A stretch of 64,000 nt of DNA from Paenibacillus durus (GTDB lineage Bacteria; Bacillota; Bacilli; Paenibacillales; Paenibacillaceae), in assembly GCF_000756615.1 (NCBI RefSeq), contig NZ_CP009288.1:186001-250000 (forward strand), given 5' to 3'. Of this stretch, positions 43,701 through 52,957 are shown piece after piece. Within the stretch, counting starts at the first letter, position 1, and each line of letters starts with the position of its first letter. The notes below the pieces were generated by a model that saw only the letters and a list, made by a program, of their open reading frames with translations, did no database searches and was not told the DNA's origin. Made by a program: the position numbers and the translations under genes.

Positions 43701-43731
43701 GCTCTTCAATTATGAAGAGCCTTTTTCTTTT
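43701..43731 (+). terminator. Terminator after tRNA-Leu
   Basis: GCTCTTCA pairs with TGAAGAGC, followed by CTTTTTC. Confidence 0.88.
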
Positions 43732-43772
43732 TTTGGGGACAAAGTTTTTATTTGGAAGAGAAGTGAAGACAT

Positions 43773-45158
43773 ATGATACAGCCTAATGTGAACGTGAAGC
43801 AGGGCTTACTTGAAAAATATTTCTCCGGGCAGTCTATGGACTACCGCCAGATGATCGCGCTATTTATTCCGATTCTGATTGACCAGGCCTTCGTGGTGGG
43901 GCTTAATCTCGTGAACACGGCCATGATCAGCTCGGCTGGAGTGGCGGCGATCAGTGCGGTGAATATGATCGACTCCATTAACATTTTTTTGCTTAGTGTA
44001 TTTATCGCCGTTGCGACAGGCGGAACGGTTGTAGTAGCCCAGTATAAAGGGAGCGGCAACAATGCTATGGTCTCGAAAGCGACAGCCGGTGCGGTATCTT
44101 CCGTGTCTCTGTTGGCGCTTTGCGTCGGGTTGTTCGGGGTGCTGTTTCACGGCCCTCTGCTTAACCTGCTGTTCGGCGCCGCGGCGCCGGATGTTATGGC
44201 CAATGGCAGGACCTATTTGATCGGCAGCAGCATCTCATTCTTAGGCATTGCGGTTGTGGAAGCGGTGTGCGGGGCCCTTCGGGGGATCGGCAGTACGCGG
44301 GCTTCGCTCTTTCTGTCGCTGATCATGAATCTGATTTACGTCCTCTTAAATCTCGTATTTATTAATTTGCTGAATATGGGCGTTCTCGGTATGAGCATAT
44401 CCATTAATATAGCCCGGTATTTAGCGGCTTTTTGCGCCCTGTACTATTTGTTCCGGCTGGACAGCAATCTGCAAATCAAGCTCCGCGACATCCTGTCACT
44501 GAATCTATCCATGTTGAAAAAAATTATGTTCATCGGCTTTCCGTTTGCGGCGGAGCAAATGTTTTTTAACGGGGGCAAGATTTTGACCCAAATCTTTATC
44601 GTAAGCATAGGCACGTACGCGATTGCCGCCAATGCGATTGGCGCCGCTTTTGCCGGAGTTATGCAAATTCCCGCGAATGCGCTGGCTTTGACTATTATTA
44701 CGGTGGTCGGTCAATGCATGGGGCGGGGGGATGTTAAAGATGCGAGAAAGTTCATCAAGTCCTTTATTGTGGCGTCGTCGCTGTCCTTTGTGCTCATGGG
44801 GTTGTTGATTTTGCCGTTCTTCAAGCCGCTCGTCTCGCTGTTTCATCCTCCTGCAGAAATTGTGGACGATATTTTCTTGATTGTACTTATCAATACGATT
44901 CTCCAAGTTCCACTCTGGTCTATTAGCTTTATTGTTCCTTCGGGGCTTCGGGCGGCGGGCGACTCCAAGTTTACCTCGATCGTTTCCATGCTGTCCATGT
45001 GGCTGTTCCGCGTCGTGCTTGGTTATATTTTGGGCATTGTTCTGGACTTAGGCGTTCTTGGCGTCTGGCTTGCGATGGACTGTGAATGGGCAGTACGGGG
45101 CGGGATTTTTCTCAAACGGTTCCTCGGAAAAAAATGGTACCAGCACCGCCTTATCTAA
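43773..45158 (+). CDS. MATE-family efflux transporter
   Basis: A 461-residue polytopic protein with twelve helices in two MatE repeats (ALFIPILIDQAFVVGLNLVN opens the first; IMFIGFPFAAEQMFFNGGKI the second). MATE proteins export cationic compounds or drugs using sodium or protons. The C-terminus (VWLAMDCEWAVRGGIFLKRF) is complete. GGAAGAGAAGTGAAG lies before ATG 43773. No regulator adjoins it. Confidence 0.93.
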   Translation: MIQPNVNVKQGLLEKYFSGQSMDYRQMIALFIPILIDQAFVVGLNLVNTAMISSAGVAAISAVNMIDSINIFLLSVFIAVATGGTVVVAQYKGSGNNAMVSKATAGAVSSVSLLALCVGLFGVLFHGPLLNLLFGAAAPDVMANGRTYLIGSSISFLGIAVVEAVCGALRGIGSTRASLFLSLIMNLIYVLLNLVFINLLNMGVLGMSISINIARYLAAFCALYYLFRLDSNLQIKLRDILSLNLSMLKKIMFIGFPFAAEQMFFNGGKILTQIFIVSIGTYAIAANAIGAAFAGVMQIPANALALTIITVVGQCMGRGDVKDARKFIKSFIVASSLSFVLMGLLILPFFKPLVSLFHPPAEIVDDIFLIVLINTILQVPLWSISFIVPSGLRAAGDSKFTSIVSMLSMWLFRVVLGYILGIVLDLGVLGVWLAMDCEWAVRGGIFLKRFLGKKWYQHRLI

Positions 45159-45286
45159 TAGGCAGACTGTCAGGTCTGGTGCCAGCTGGGTGTTCCCTTC
45201 TATTTATGTTGTAAAGAGATTCATTGCCAGCATAGAGGGATTGCCTTATTATGGATTTAAACATTCCATCTTAAGGAGGTACATGA

Positions 45287-45706
45287 ATGGCGCATATCAT
45301 TTTCTATACCAAGCCCGGTTGTATGGGAGCGGTCCGCCAAAAGTCGCTGCTGGAAAGTTACGGTCATACGCTGGAGGAACGGTCGCTGCTGAGTACGGAG
45401 TGGACACCCGAGACGCTGCAGCCCTATCTTGCAGACTTGGAGCTGAAAGATTGGTTCAACCCGAACGCCCCTGCGGTCAAATCGGGTCAGGTCATTCCGG
45501 GAGCCCTTTCCCGGGAGGAGACGCTGGAGTTGTTATGCAGCGATCCCATCCTGATTAAGCGCCCGCTCATGAATATCGGCGGTCAGGTTCTTGCAGGTTT
45601 CGATGCGGAACATCTGAAGGAGATTGGCCTCTGTGAAGTTCCCTCCGGTTACAATACAGGCTGCCATAGCCAGGATCAGGGCGGCGCCTGCGCTTCCGGG
45701 TCGTGA
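45287..45706 (+). CDS. ArsC/Spx-fold nitrogenase-associated protein (NifO-like)
   Basis: A 139-residue thioredoxin-fold protein. FYTKPGCMGAVRQK holds the N-terminal cysteine (Cys12) in the ArsC-like position, followed by KSGQVIPGALSREETLELL and DPILIKRPLMNIGGQVLAGF. This pattern is that of the nitrogenase-associated (NifO) branch of the ArsC family rather than arsenate reductase. TAAGGAGG precedes the ATG. No nitrogenase structural gene is in the window. A terminator follows. Confidence 0.75.
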   Translation: MAHIIFYTKPGCMGAVRQKSLLESYGHTLEERSLLSTEWTPETLQPYLADLELKDWFNPNAPAVKSGQVIPGALSREETLELLCSDPILIKRPLMNIGGQVLAGFDAEHLKEIGLCEVPSGYNTGCHSQDQGGACASGS

Positions 45707-45747
45707 ACAAGCTTTGCCGGATTTAATAGTGACGCTGTGGTGAGAGT

Positions 45748-45774
45748 AGAGTGCCTTAACAGGCGCTCTTTTTT
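45748..45774 (+). terminator. Terminator after the NifO-like gene
   Basis: AGAGTGCC pairs with GGCGCTCT, followed by a T-run. Confidence 0.85.
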
Positions 45775-45941
45775 AGTTTTGCCGCCTGATTCCCGTTGCA
45801 TTACCGTAGCCTAGCCTGCTATTCCAATGTTAACTTAGCTCCCGCAGTTTCCAAATGTTTAATGAACAGCCTTGGTATTCTTTCAGGCAGGCAGTATAGT
45901 GTTGTTAATATGCCGGCACTTACAGTAGGAGGGGGATACGA

Positions 45942-46268
45942 ATGTCGAGCAGGATTGCGATAGGCAGCAGCGATGGGCAATGGATTGACCAGCATTTCGG
46001 CAGCTGCGAACAGTTTATGGTTTATGATGTATCCGCGGAGGGCGAGTGGACACTGGCGGAAGTCCGCAAGACAGGAAATGACGGCCTCACCGGCAGACAC
46101 AGCCAGGAGCAGTTGAACAAAATAATAGGCCTTTTATCCGATTGCAGCACAGTGCTTGTCAGCCGGATCGGCATGGGGGTCGGCGAGGAGCTTAAGGAGC
46201 GCGGGATAGCGTTCAGCACCGATTATATCTCGCTTAAGCATGCTCAGGAGAAGCTTATTACCACCTGA
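45942..46268 (+). CDS. Dinitrogenase iron-molybdenum cofactor-binding family protein (NifX/NifB-like)
   Basis: A 108-residue protein of the Nitro_FeMo-Co fold: RIAIGSSDGQWIDQHFGSCE with the DQHFG motif, then LLSDCSTVLVSRIGMGVGEE and the short final helix. Members bind or carry nitrogenase cofactor precursors, though many bacteria have homologues of unknown role. GGAGGGGG lies upstream. It is separated from the NifO-like gene only by a terminator. Confidence 0.82.
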   Translation: MSSRIAIGSSDGQWIDQHFGSCEQFMVYDVSAEGEWTLAEVRKTGNDGLTGRHSQEQLNKIIGLLSDCSTVLVSRIGMGVGEELKERGIAFSTDYISLKHAQEKLITT

Positions 46269-46332
46269 TCCTTCGCTGCTGGAGCTGTTAACAATACACT
46301 TGGGATGCTATCAAAAAGTTGGTCAGTAACGA

Positions 46333-46367
46333 AACCAACCCGCTGTAGCAGCGGGTTGGTTGTTTTT
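46333..46367. terminator. Bidirectional terminator
   Basis: AACCAACCCGCT pairs with AGCGGGTTGGTT between convergent genes, with GTTTTT on the plus side. Confidence 0.85.
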
Positions 46368-46385
46368 CACTCTCTAACTCATTCC

Positions 46386-47471
46386 TCACTTGTTACCCGC
46401 AGCCCCTGCGAGCACAGACGTTCCAAACAGCAGTTCATCGTAAACCCCAAGCATTTCTTCCGCCACGCGCCCCACGCGGTAATAGTCCAGTCCTGCCCCG
46501 GCCTGGGTGCGGTAGTGCTGGCGCTTTGCCTCATTGGAGAGAAACTCCCCAATTGCTGCGGAGAGCGCCTTGGCGTCCCGGGGAGGAACCAGAATTCCCG
46601 CTTCTCCATAATCCAGTGCTTCGGGGATGCCGTCCACATCGGTGGCTACGATGGCGCAGCCCGATTCCCGGGCCTCGATCAGGACAAGCCCGAACGGTTC
46701 CTTATGGGAAGCCAGGACGAATACATCTGCGGCTTTCATCCAGCGGCGGCTCTCGGCCTGGAAGCCTGCGAACCGGATTCTGCCGGAAAAAGGCGAGGCC
46801 GCAGCCCGCTCCTCGAACTTGGCACGGTCCGGCCCGTCGCCTACGATATAGAGCCTTGCTTGCGGATGGTCGCCCGCAAGAAGATCGAAGGCGTCGATGA
46901 GATCGGAGATCCCCTTACGCTCGTACATACCGGCAACCGTGATGATAGCCTGCCCTTCCAAGGGGATAGGACCGGAATCAGAATCGCGCGGGCTTCCAAT
47001 GGTGCCGTTCAGAATGACGCGAAGCTTGTCCTTGCCGACACCCCGGCCAGCCATGGCCTTGGAAACTGCCTGGCTAACGGCGATCACTCTGTCGCCAACC
47101 TTCATGTAGTCCGCGCTTTTTTGAAACTCGTTATGAACATGAGTCACGACCTTATATTTACGGAAGCCTTTCAGATAGCGGGCGAGTATCGCTCCGGTCA
47201 TCATGTGCGCATGAATGATATCGGGTGAGAAGTCTGCGACTACCCGTCTGAAATTAAAAACAGCCCGCATCAGCTGAGCGGGCCTTCTTGTCTGGTCCAG
47301 ATAGTAATGCCGGATGTTGTACCTGGCAATAAGCTCTTCATACTGTCCGCCCGCCGATACGATGCACACCTGATGATTTCTTGCTGCCTGTTCGCAAGCC
47401 AGGTCGACCATAACGTTAACGATTCCGTTACCCGTTTCCTTCACATGATTGGCGATATGAAGAATACGCAC
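46386..47471 (-). CDS. GT4-type glycosyltransferase
   Basis: A 361-residue GT-B glycosyltransferase. It starts RILHIANHVKETGNGIVNVM, has HAHMMTGAIL, the ITVAGMYERKGISDLIDAF donor region, and EPFGLVLIEARESG, the EX7E motif of GT4. The start is GTG 47471 with AAAGGAGGG ahead of it; the frame continues upstream into the GT2 gene end without a ribosome site. Likely acts on cell-surface polysaccharide. Operon with the preceding GT2 gene, spaced 13 bases. Confidence 0.88.
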   Translation of the reverse strand: MRILHIANHVKETGNGIVNVMVDLACEQAARNHQVCIVSAGGQYEELIARYNIRHYYLDQTRRPAQLMRAVFNFRRVVADFSPDIIHAHMMTGAILARYLKGFRKYKVVTHVHNEFQKSADYMKVGDRVIAVSQAVSKAMAGRGVGKDKLRVILNGTIGSPRDSDSGPIPLEGQAIITVAGMYERKGISDLIDAFDLLAGDHPQARLYIVGDGPDRAKFEERAAASPFSGRIRFAGFQAESRRWMKAADVFVLASHKEPFGLVLIEARESGCAIVATDVDGIPEALDYGEAGILVPPRDAKALSAAIGEFLSNEAKRQHYRTQAGAGLDYYRVGRVAEEMLGVYDELLFGTSVLAGAAGNK

Positions 47472-47484
47472 GAGGTTCCCTCCT

Positions 47485-48291
47485 TTAAACTGGGCGTTTC
47501 TCGCTTTCGATGACATAGACCGGCTTCTCACGTTTTTTTTCCCGGCCGTAAAGTTCATAGAGTTTGATTTCCTTGAGAAACTCATAATACATCCAGAAAA
47601 AGGCGACGCTGAAACCGGCAACTCCTTTCGTAATCATTTTGCGGACGAACAGGGTATAGATCAGCTTGGCGGGGGGTCTGAACAGAAGTCTCATCAGACT
47701 GAAGGCTTTTCTTCGATCATAATCTTTTCGGGCTTCGAGATCGGTGTACTTGTTAAAGCGCTGTACATGGTCCTGAATGCTGCGGTAGCCGTGATGCCAG
47801 AGTGTTCCATCCAAACAAGGGACTGCGGAGGGATCGACATCCGGGCCTTCGTGAACGAGGACGTCCTTCATCCGCACTTCATCTTTTTTGTACAGCCTCA
47901 CGAGATGCTCGCCCTTTGGCATCCACTTGCCGAGAAAATCGCCGATCCGGTACACTGTATAGGCTTTCACCTTATTCTCCGGCTCCTTTTTCCAGTCCAT
48001 CAGCGACTTCTGGAGCTCTTCGCTTACCTCCTCATCTGAGTCGATAAAAAAGATCCAGTTGCTGGGCGCATGATCCGCCCCGAATATTCGCTGTTTGGCA
48101 TATCCCGGCCAGGGATTATGGTAGACGGTGCAGCCGAGCCGCTTCGCAATGAGGACCGTTCCGTCGGTGCTGCCTCCATCGACGACGACGATATCGTCCG
48201 CAAAGGGACGGCAGGAGAGAATGGCCTGCTCAATCTTCTCTTCCTCGTTCTGTGTGATAATCACAACGGACAATCGTTTGCTGTCAGTCAA
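47485..48291 (-). CDS. GT2-type glycosyltransferase (WaaE/KdtX-like)
   Basis: A 268-residue GT-A enzyme: LSVVIITQNEEEKIEQAILS, DDIVVVDGGSTDGT and FIDSDEEVSEEL with the DxD metal site. The length and LVRLYKKDEVRMKDVLVHEG pattern match the WaaE/KdtX branch. The start is TTG 48291 after GAGGTG at 8 bases. First gene of a two-gene glycosyltransferase operon. Substrate unknown. Confidence 0.86.
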   Translation of the reverse strand: MTDSKRLSVVIITQNEEEKIEQAILSCRPFADDIVVVDGGSTDGTVLIAKRLGCTVYHNPWPGYAKQRIFGADHAPSNWIFFIDSDEEVSEELQKSLMDWKKEPENKVKAYTVYRIGDFLGKWMPKGEHLVRLYKKDEVRMKDVLVHEGPDVDPSAVPCLDGTLWHHGYRSIQDHVQRFNKYTDLEARKDYDRRKAFSLMRLLFRPPAKLIYTLFVRKMITKGVAGFSVAFFWMYYEFLKEIKLYELYGREKKREKPVYVIESEKRPV

Positions 48292-48597
48292 TGTTTAGTT
48301 CACCTCTTTTTTGGCGGTTACCGCTATGTTAAGTTGTCCGGGTCTAACGCTTCACTTCTTATAATTCCAGAGAATAATAGGTTTTAGGTTTAGTTTAATC
48401 CCAAAGTTAAACTAGTGTATATACCTCAATAGTTCACCTTATATTCATCCTTTTGAATGAGTGCGTGAATGGCGGATACGCCGGCCGGATTGCGAGGCCA
48501 AACCGAAACACAAAATTGTAACAATGTGATAGAAATATTCAGGATTTTTAAACAAGAATATTGACGTAATAAAAGCAAAACAATATAATCCTATCAA

Positions 48598-48713
48598 GTA
48601 ACTCGGAATTGTAAGTTTTGGCGAAATCAAAGGCAATTCTTAAATAAAGTCGAGCGGACAGCCGCAGGCCGTATTCTTTCTTCTCCCGGAAGAAAGAAGC
48701 GGCCTTTTGTGTT
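48598..48713 (+). promoter_or_regulatory. Structured leader with terminator hairpin before the ABC operon
   Basis: A stem GAATTG/CAATTC (48606-48640), then GCGG-ACA-GCCGC, then a strong hairpin GGCCG-T-ATTCTTTCTTC with GAAGAAAGAA-G-CGGCC followed by TTTTGTGTTT. Downstream GGCCTGCGCCGCAGC can pair with the upstream AGCCGCAGGCC, an alternative fold. This is the layout of an attenuator or riboswitch; I do not recognise a known class. The rest of 48292-48768 shows no gene. Confidence 0.5.
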
Positions 48714-48768
48714 TAACGAAAGGCCTGCGCCGCAGCTTTATCTTAATTTAACGAGAGGAGTAATGCAG

Positions 48769-49617
48769 ATGTCCCGCTATCCATTGATCTCCACGGACGC
48801 GATAACCGATGCTTCCCCAGAGGAGAATACTAAGCAGTCGATCATTTCGATCCGGAAGCTCGGCAAATCTTTTGTATCCGGCAGCGGCAAGGGGGCAGTT
48901 CGCTATCAGGTGCTGAAAGATGTCGATCTGAACATTCAGAGGGGGGAGTTTTTTATCCTTCTGGGTCCTAGCGGTTGCGGCAAGTCCACATTGCTTAACC
49001 TGATCGCCGGTTTTGAGAAGCAGACCGAAGGCGAATTGCTCGTGGACGGACAGACCATTGACCGGCCTGGAAAAGAGCGGGCCATGGTTTTCCAGCATCC
49101 GGATGCTTCCCTGTTCCCTTGGCTGAATGTCCGGGAGAACATCGAATTCGGCCTGCGTATGCAGGGGGTGAGCCGCGGGGAACGCAAGGCTGTCTCCGAC
49201 CGGTATATCGAACTGGCGGGCCTAACGGGGCATGAGCGTAAATTTCCTCGTGAGCTGTCGGGCGGCATGAAGCAGCGGGTTCAGATCGCAAGGGTACTCG
49301 CGAATGACCCGGAGCTTTTGCTGATGGATGAACCGCTGGGGGCCCTGGATGCGTTCACCCGCAGAATAATGCAGGATGAACTGGTGCGGATATGGACGGA
49401 GACCAAGAAGACGGTCATTTTTGTAACGCATGATATTCAGGAGGCGGTGCTGCTCGGGGGCCGCATCGGCATTATGTCCATAGGTCCGGACTCGCGCGTG
49501 TTCGAAATTATGGATAACCGTCTTGAGTATCCCCGTGACATCACCTCGCGGGAGTTCAATTTAATGCAGAAAAAGCTCCAAAGCATCTTCCAGGACGATC
49601 TGTATTTTCATTTATAA
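48769..49617 (+). CDS. NitT/TauT-type ABC transporter ATPase
   Basis: A 282-residue ATPase: Walker A GPSGCGKST, FQHPDASLFPWLNVREN, signature LSGGMKQR, Walker B LLLMDEPLGALDA. The pattern is that of nitrate/sulfonate/taurine importers. GAGAGGAG at 48753-48760 supports ATG 48769. First gene of an operon with permease, binding protein and radical SAM enzyme; a leader hairpin precedes it. Confidence 0.91.
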   Translation: MSRYPLISTDAITDASPEENTKQSIISIRKLGKSFVSGSGKGAVRYQVLKDVDLNIQRGEFFILLGPSGCGKSTLLNLIAGFEKQTEGELLVDGQTIDRPGKERAMVFQHPDASLFPWLNVRENIEFGLRMQGVSRGERKAVSDRYIELAGLTGHERKFPRELSGGMKQRVQIARVLANDPELLLMDEPLGALDAFTRRIMQDELVRIWTETKKTVIFVTHDIQEAVLLGGRIGIMSIGPDSRVFEIMDNRLEYPRDITSREFNLMQKKLQSIFQDDLYFHL

Positions 49618-49644
49618 GCCACTCTGAAAGGAGGCAAAAATACG

Positions 49645-50421
49645 ATGCGTTATGTTCGGAAAGGATTGAAGGCCGGCCTTATTTCCTGGCTGCTGTTCCT
49701 GATCGTGTGGCAGCTGGTGGCCATGAACTCAAATCCGGACTATTTCCCCACTCCGATCCAGACTTTGCAGGGGGCGGTGGAACTGTTCACGGACAATTCA
49801 CTGGTCTCTTACGTCTTAATCAGCTTTAAGCGGGTGGTGCTCGGATGGCTGCTGGGCAGTCTGCTGGGCATTCCGGCCGGCCTCTTGATCGGCAGGTTCA
49901 GATGGCTGCGGGAACTGGTCGAGCCTTATCTGAACTTCTTCCGGTTCATTCCGGCGCTGGCCTTTATTACCCTGTTTATACTGTGGTTTGGGATCGGAGA
50001 GCAGTCAAAAGTCATTCTTATCATGTATGCGACGCTGTTCATTGTCGTGTTGAACACGGCTGCGGGTGTAGTGAATGTGGAGGATGACAAAATCCGGTCG
50101 GCACGGTCGCTGGGAGCCTCGGAGCGGCAGATTTTGATTCATGTGATTATTCCCGCTGTCGTTCCCGCCTTTTTCAACGGGGTCCGGCTGGCTATGGGGA
50201 ACTCATTCATGGCCATTGTCGGGGCGGAGATGATAGCAGCCAATGAGGGAGTCGGTTATCTGATCTGGACCTCGCGGCTGTATTCCAAGACGGACTGGAT
50301 TTTCGTCGGCCTTCTGCTGCTGGGATTGATGGGCTTTGCCGGGGACCAGCTGCTGCGCTGGATGGGGAAGACGACGCTGGGGCGCTATGGAATTGCCAAA
50401 GAGACTAGATTTGGAAAGTAA
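49645..50421 (+). CDS. NitT/TauT-type ABC transporter permease
   Basis: A 258-residue permease with six helices and the EAA-type loop (ARSLGASERQILIHVIIPAVVP). FIPALAFITLFILWFGIGEQ is typical of SsuC/TauC-like proteins. GAAAGGAGG precedes ATG 49645. It forms the membrane channel with the preceding ATPase and following binding protein. Confidence 0.92.
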   Translation: MRYVRKGLKAGLISWLLFLIVWQLVAMNSNPDYFPTPIQTLQGAVELFTDNSLVSYVLISFKRVVLGWLLGSLLGIPAGLLIGRFRWLRELVEPYLNFFRFIPALAFITLFILWFGIGEQSKVILIMYATLFIVVLNTAAGVVNVEDDKIRSARSLGASERQILIHVIIPAVVPAFFNGVRLAMGNSFMAIVGAEMIAANEGVGYLIWTSRLYSKTDWIFVGLLLLGLMGFAGDQLLRWMGKTTLGRYGIAKETRFGK

Positions 50422-50470
50422 AAAGGTTTGGGAAGTAAACTTGAACTGTAATCATGGGGGGACAAGACAA

Positions 50471-51496
50471 GTGAAAAGCAAGCAAAGCCAGGTATGGAAA
50501 GCAGTCGCCGCAGCAGTTTTGTTAATGGGAATCGTGATTTCATTGTCAGGCTGCGGAGACGCCAAGGCGAAGTCGGAAGAGACGGCGGATGGCGCCAAGC
50601 TGCAGAAAGTGCGAATCGGGGGAGATTCCTCTTTGTTCTCGCTGCAATTTCGGGTAGCCAAAGAGCAGGGCCTGTTCGAGAAAAATGGAATCGATGCTGA
50701 AATATCGACATTTTCCTTCGGTATTGACACACTCAATGCGGTACTGACCGACCGGGTGGATGTCGGGGAAGCGATGGATTATGCGGCGCTCAGCGCGCTG
50801 TCGAAGGGAGATTTAAAGGTGCTGTCCCTGTTCTCCTCGCCGAAAGAGACCAGTTCGAAGCTGTTCGCCAGAGACGGAATCAGTAAGCCCGAGGATCTGA
50901 TCGGCAAGAAGCTGGGCGTACAAAAGGGGACGGTGAACGAATACATCTGGGGCAAGTATTTTGAGACGTTCCATATCGACAAGAAGGATGTTACTCTCGT
51001 TCCGCTGCAATCCACGGCAGAGATCCTGGCGGCTTACGACAGAGGCGACATTCAGGCCGCCTGGTTCGGCACCGCGTTCTTCGACAAGGCGGAAAAGGTA
51101 GAGGGCTCCAAAGCGCTTAACGATCTATCCGCAATCAACATCCGAACAAAGGGATTTTTGGTCGCAAAAGCAGCTCTGATCAAGGATAATCCTCAAATCT
51201 CGGAGGGACTGAACAAGGCGCTGGCGGAGGCTTCCCAGTATATTGCCGATCATCCGGAAGAGGCCGCCGAGCTGGCCTTCAAAGAGGTGAAAATTCCAAA
51301 GGATAACGCGCTGCGGGAAATTAAGAATGAATGGGAATTCGACATCCGTTTCTCCCAGGAAGATTTGAACCAACTGGAAGAGATTAAGAAATGGAGCGTT
51401 GACAACGGCTATATCGAGCAGGATTTCAAGCTTGACGACAAGCTGGCGCTGGAAGGATTAAAGGAAGCTTTTCCGGATAAAGTGACTGCTAAATAA
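50471..51496 (+). CDS. NitT/TauT-type substrate-binding lipoprotein
   Basis: A 341-residue extracellular lipoprotein: signal peptide VAAAVLLMGIVISLSGC with lipobox Cys27, then KVRIGGDSSLFSLQFRVAKE, an SBP_bac family fold like those for sulfonates, nitrate or pyrimidines. The start is GTG 50471 with GGGGGG before it. It delivers the substrate to the permease. Substrate unknown; the downstream radical SAM protein suggests it feeds that enzyme. Confidence 0.9.
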   Translation: MKSKQSQVWKAVAAAVLLMGIVISLSGCGDAKAKSEETADGAKLQKVRIGGDSSLFSLQFRVAKEQGLFEKNGIDAEISTFSFGIDTLNAVLTDRVDVGEAMDYAALSALSKGDLKVLSLFSSPKETSSKLFARDGISKPEDLIGKKLGVQKGTVNEYIWGKYFETFHIDKKDVTLVPLQSTAEILAAYDRGDIQAAWFGTAFFDKAEKVEGSKALNDLSAINIRTKGFLVAKAALIKDNPQISEGLNKALAEASQYIADHPEEAAELAFKEVKIPKDNALREIKNEWEFDIRFSQEDLNQLEEIKKWSVDNGYIEQDFKLDDKLALEGLKEAFPDKVTAK

Positions 51497-51516
51497 AAAT
51501 AAGGGAGATGCATACA

Positions 51517-52716
51517 ATGAGCGATTTGAAAAATCGGCTGCATGAGGAGCTTGCCATCAAGAATGCGTGCCAGGTTGAGGGGATAAACGCCGATCCCGCC
51601 ATTTTTGAAGGGGCAGGGCTGGGTGACCAATACCAGGAACAAATCCAAACGCTGTTCGATTACAATCTGCATAATCATACGGGTGTTGTTCTGCCGGTGT
51701 GCTTCTATACTCCAGGAGGACTGCGGGTGGGCTACCGCTGGAACGACCGGTCTCCTTACAAGCTGCGCAAAGAGGGGAACCATTTCATCCTGTACCATGA
51801 GCGCAAGGAACTGTTTCCGGTAAGCTTGAAAAAGCGCCCCAAGTACTACAGCCTGAAGACGTCGGACGGCGCCAATATGAATCAGGTTGCGACTCACAAC
51901 GGGGAAGGCGCCATCTTCGTCTCCTACAGCAACGAGTGCTTTCTGAAGGAAACCGGGCATGACTGCAAATATTGCAACATCAACTATACGCATGATACGT
52001 ATGGGGAAGAGCATGGCGTAAGCTGGAAATACCCGCGCCAGATTGGCGAAACCGCTGCGGTCGCTTACCAAGAGGGAGCGAAGCATATTACCATCAGCGG
52101 AGGATTTATCCCTGAGCGGCGGGAGATTGATTACTACTTCGACGTGGCCGAGGCGATTCAAGAGCATACTGGGCTTGAGGACTTCAACGGTACAGCCGTA
52201 ATCGGCGCGCCGCTGGATCTTAGCATCCTTGAGCGTTACAAAGATGCCGGCTACCGTACAATAGCCATGAATCTGGAGATATGGGACAAAAATATTTTTA
52301 ATTCGGTCTGCCCCGGAAAGGTGATTCACTGCGGCGGCTGGGATCATTGGGTGAAAGCGCTGGAACGGGCTGCGGTCGTCTTCGGCCATGGCCGTGTCCG
52401 CTCCAATTTTGTCGGCGGCATGGAGACCAAGAAATCAACGCTGGAAGGCGTGAAATATCTTGCCTCCCAAGGGGTAATCGCCTATGCCGGAGCCTGGATT
52501 CCGAATCTCGGTTCGGAATATGAGGGCCATCGGTCGCCGCTTCCGGAGTGGCATCTGGACGTTGCGTATAAAATCGTCGATATTTTCCGCGGCGCCGGGT
52601 TTACCTATGAGCAGCTGTATGATTCCAGCGCCTCTGCAGACGGATTATGGAATGATATTTACAAAATTGAGGAGGAGCGGCTGCCGGTATTCAAGGGCGA
52701 ACCTTCGGTTGTCTGA
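51517..52716 (+). CDS. Radical SAM protein with C-X8-C-X2-C motif
   Basis: A 399-residue protein. The cluster-binding cysteines appear as C141, C150 and C153 in NECFLKETGHDCKYC, a C-X8-C-X2-C spacing in place of the usual C-X3-C-X2-C. A glycine-rich ISGGFIP follows at the expected distance, and NLEIWD and FVGGMETKKSTLEG resemble later radical SAM barrel strands. The N-terminal ~125 residues form a separate domain. AAGGGAG supports ATG 51517. Last gene of the ABC operon, so it probably acts on the imported compound. Product unknown. Confidence 0.82.
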   Translation: MSDLKNRLHEELAIKNACQVEGINADPAIFEGAGLGDQYQEQIQTLFDYNLHNHTGVVLPVCFYTPGGLRVGYRWNDRSPYKLRKEGNHFILYHERKELFPVSLKKRPKYYSLKTSDGANMNQVATHNGEGAIFVSYSNECFLKETGHDCKYCNINYTHDTYGEEHGVSWKYPRQIGETAAVAYQEGAKHITISGGFIPERREIDYYFDVAEAIQEHTGLEDFNGTAVIGAPLDLSILERYKDAGYRTIAMNLEIWDKNIFNSVCPGKVIHCGGWDHWVKALERAAVVFGHGRVRSNFVGGMETKKSTLEGVKYLASQGVIAYAGAWIPNLGSEYEGHRSPLPEWHLDVAYKIVDIFRGAGFTYEQLYDSSASADGLWNDIYKIEEERLPVFKGEPSVV

Positions 52717-52785
52717 TTTTTGCAGGAATAAGGGAGTAGGGATCATGATACCGGCATGAGGCCGGGCGAACATAAAAGCCAAGAG

Positions 52786-52811
52786 GCAGCCGAACCAATA
52801 GGTTCGGCTGC
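52786..52811 (+). terminator. Hairpin after the radical SAM gene
   Basis: GCAGCCGAACC pairs perfectly with GGTTCGGCTGC over an AATA loop; only a weak pyrimidine run (TCCCCTT) follows. Confidence 0.55.
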
Positions 52812-52945
52812 TCCCCTTGCACTTTGGTACATATGGATTGTTCTCTAAGGCGTACTGTCTTTTCGGCAGTATGCCTTATTTTTCGGCTATTTATGAATCA
52901 AGTAACATAATGGCGTTTCCCATGCAAAGATATTAAATAGTAGCC

Positions 52946-52957
52946 GGGGGGGGGGGG
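52946..52957 (+). repeat. Run of 12 G
   Basis: An uninterrupted G tract followed by AGACGGGGGACC, in an intergenic region. Confidence 0.95.

Noticed and set aside
46305..47228. 307-residue plus-strand frame
   Set aside because: It is the opposite strand of the GT4 glycosyltransferase gene.
51409..52389. 326-residue minus-strand frame
   Set aside because: It is the shadow of the radical SAM gene.
52946..52957. Phase-variable gene switch at the G12 tract
   Set aside because: No gene or start codon lies next to the tract, so no switched product can be named.
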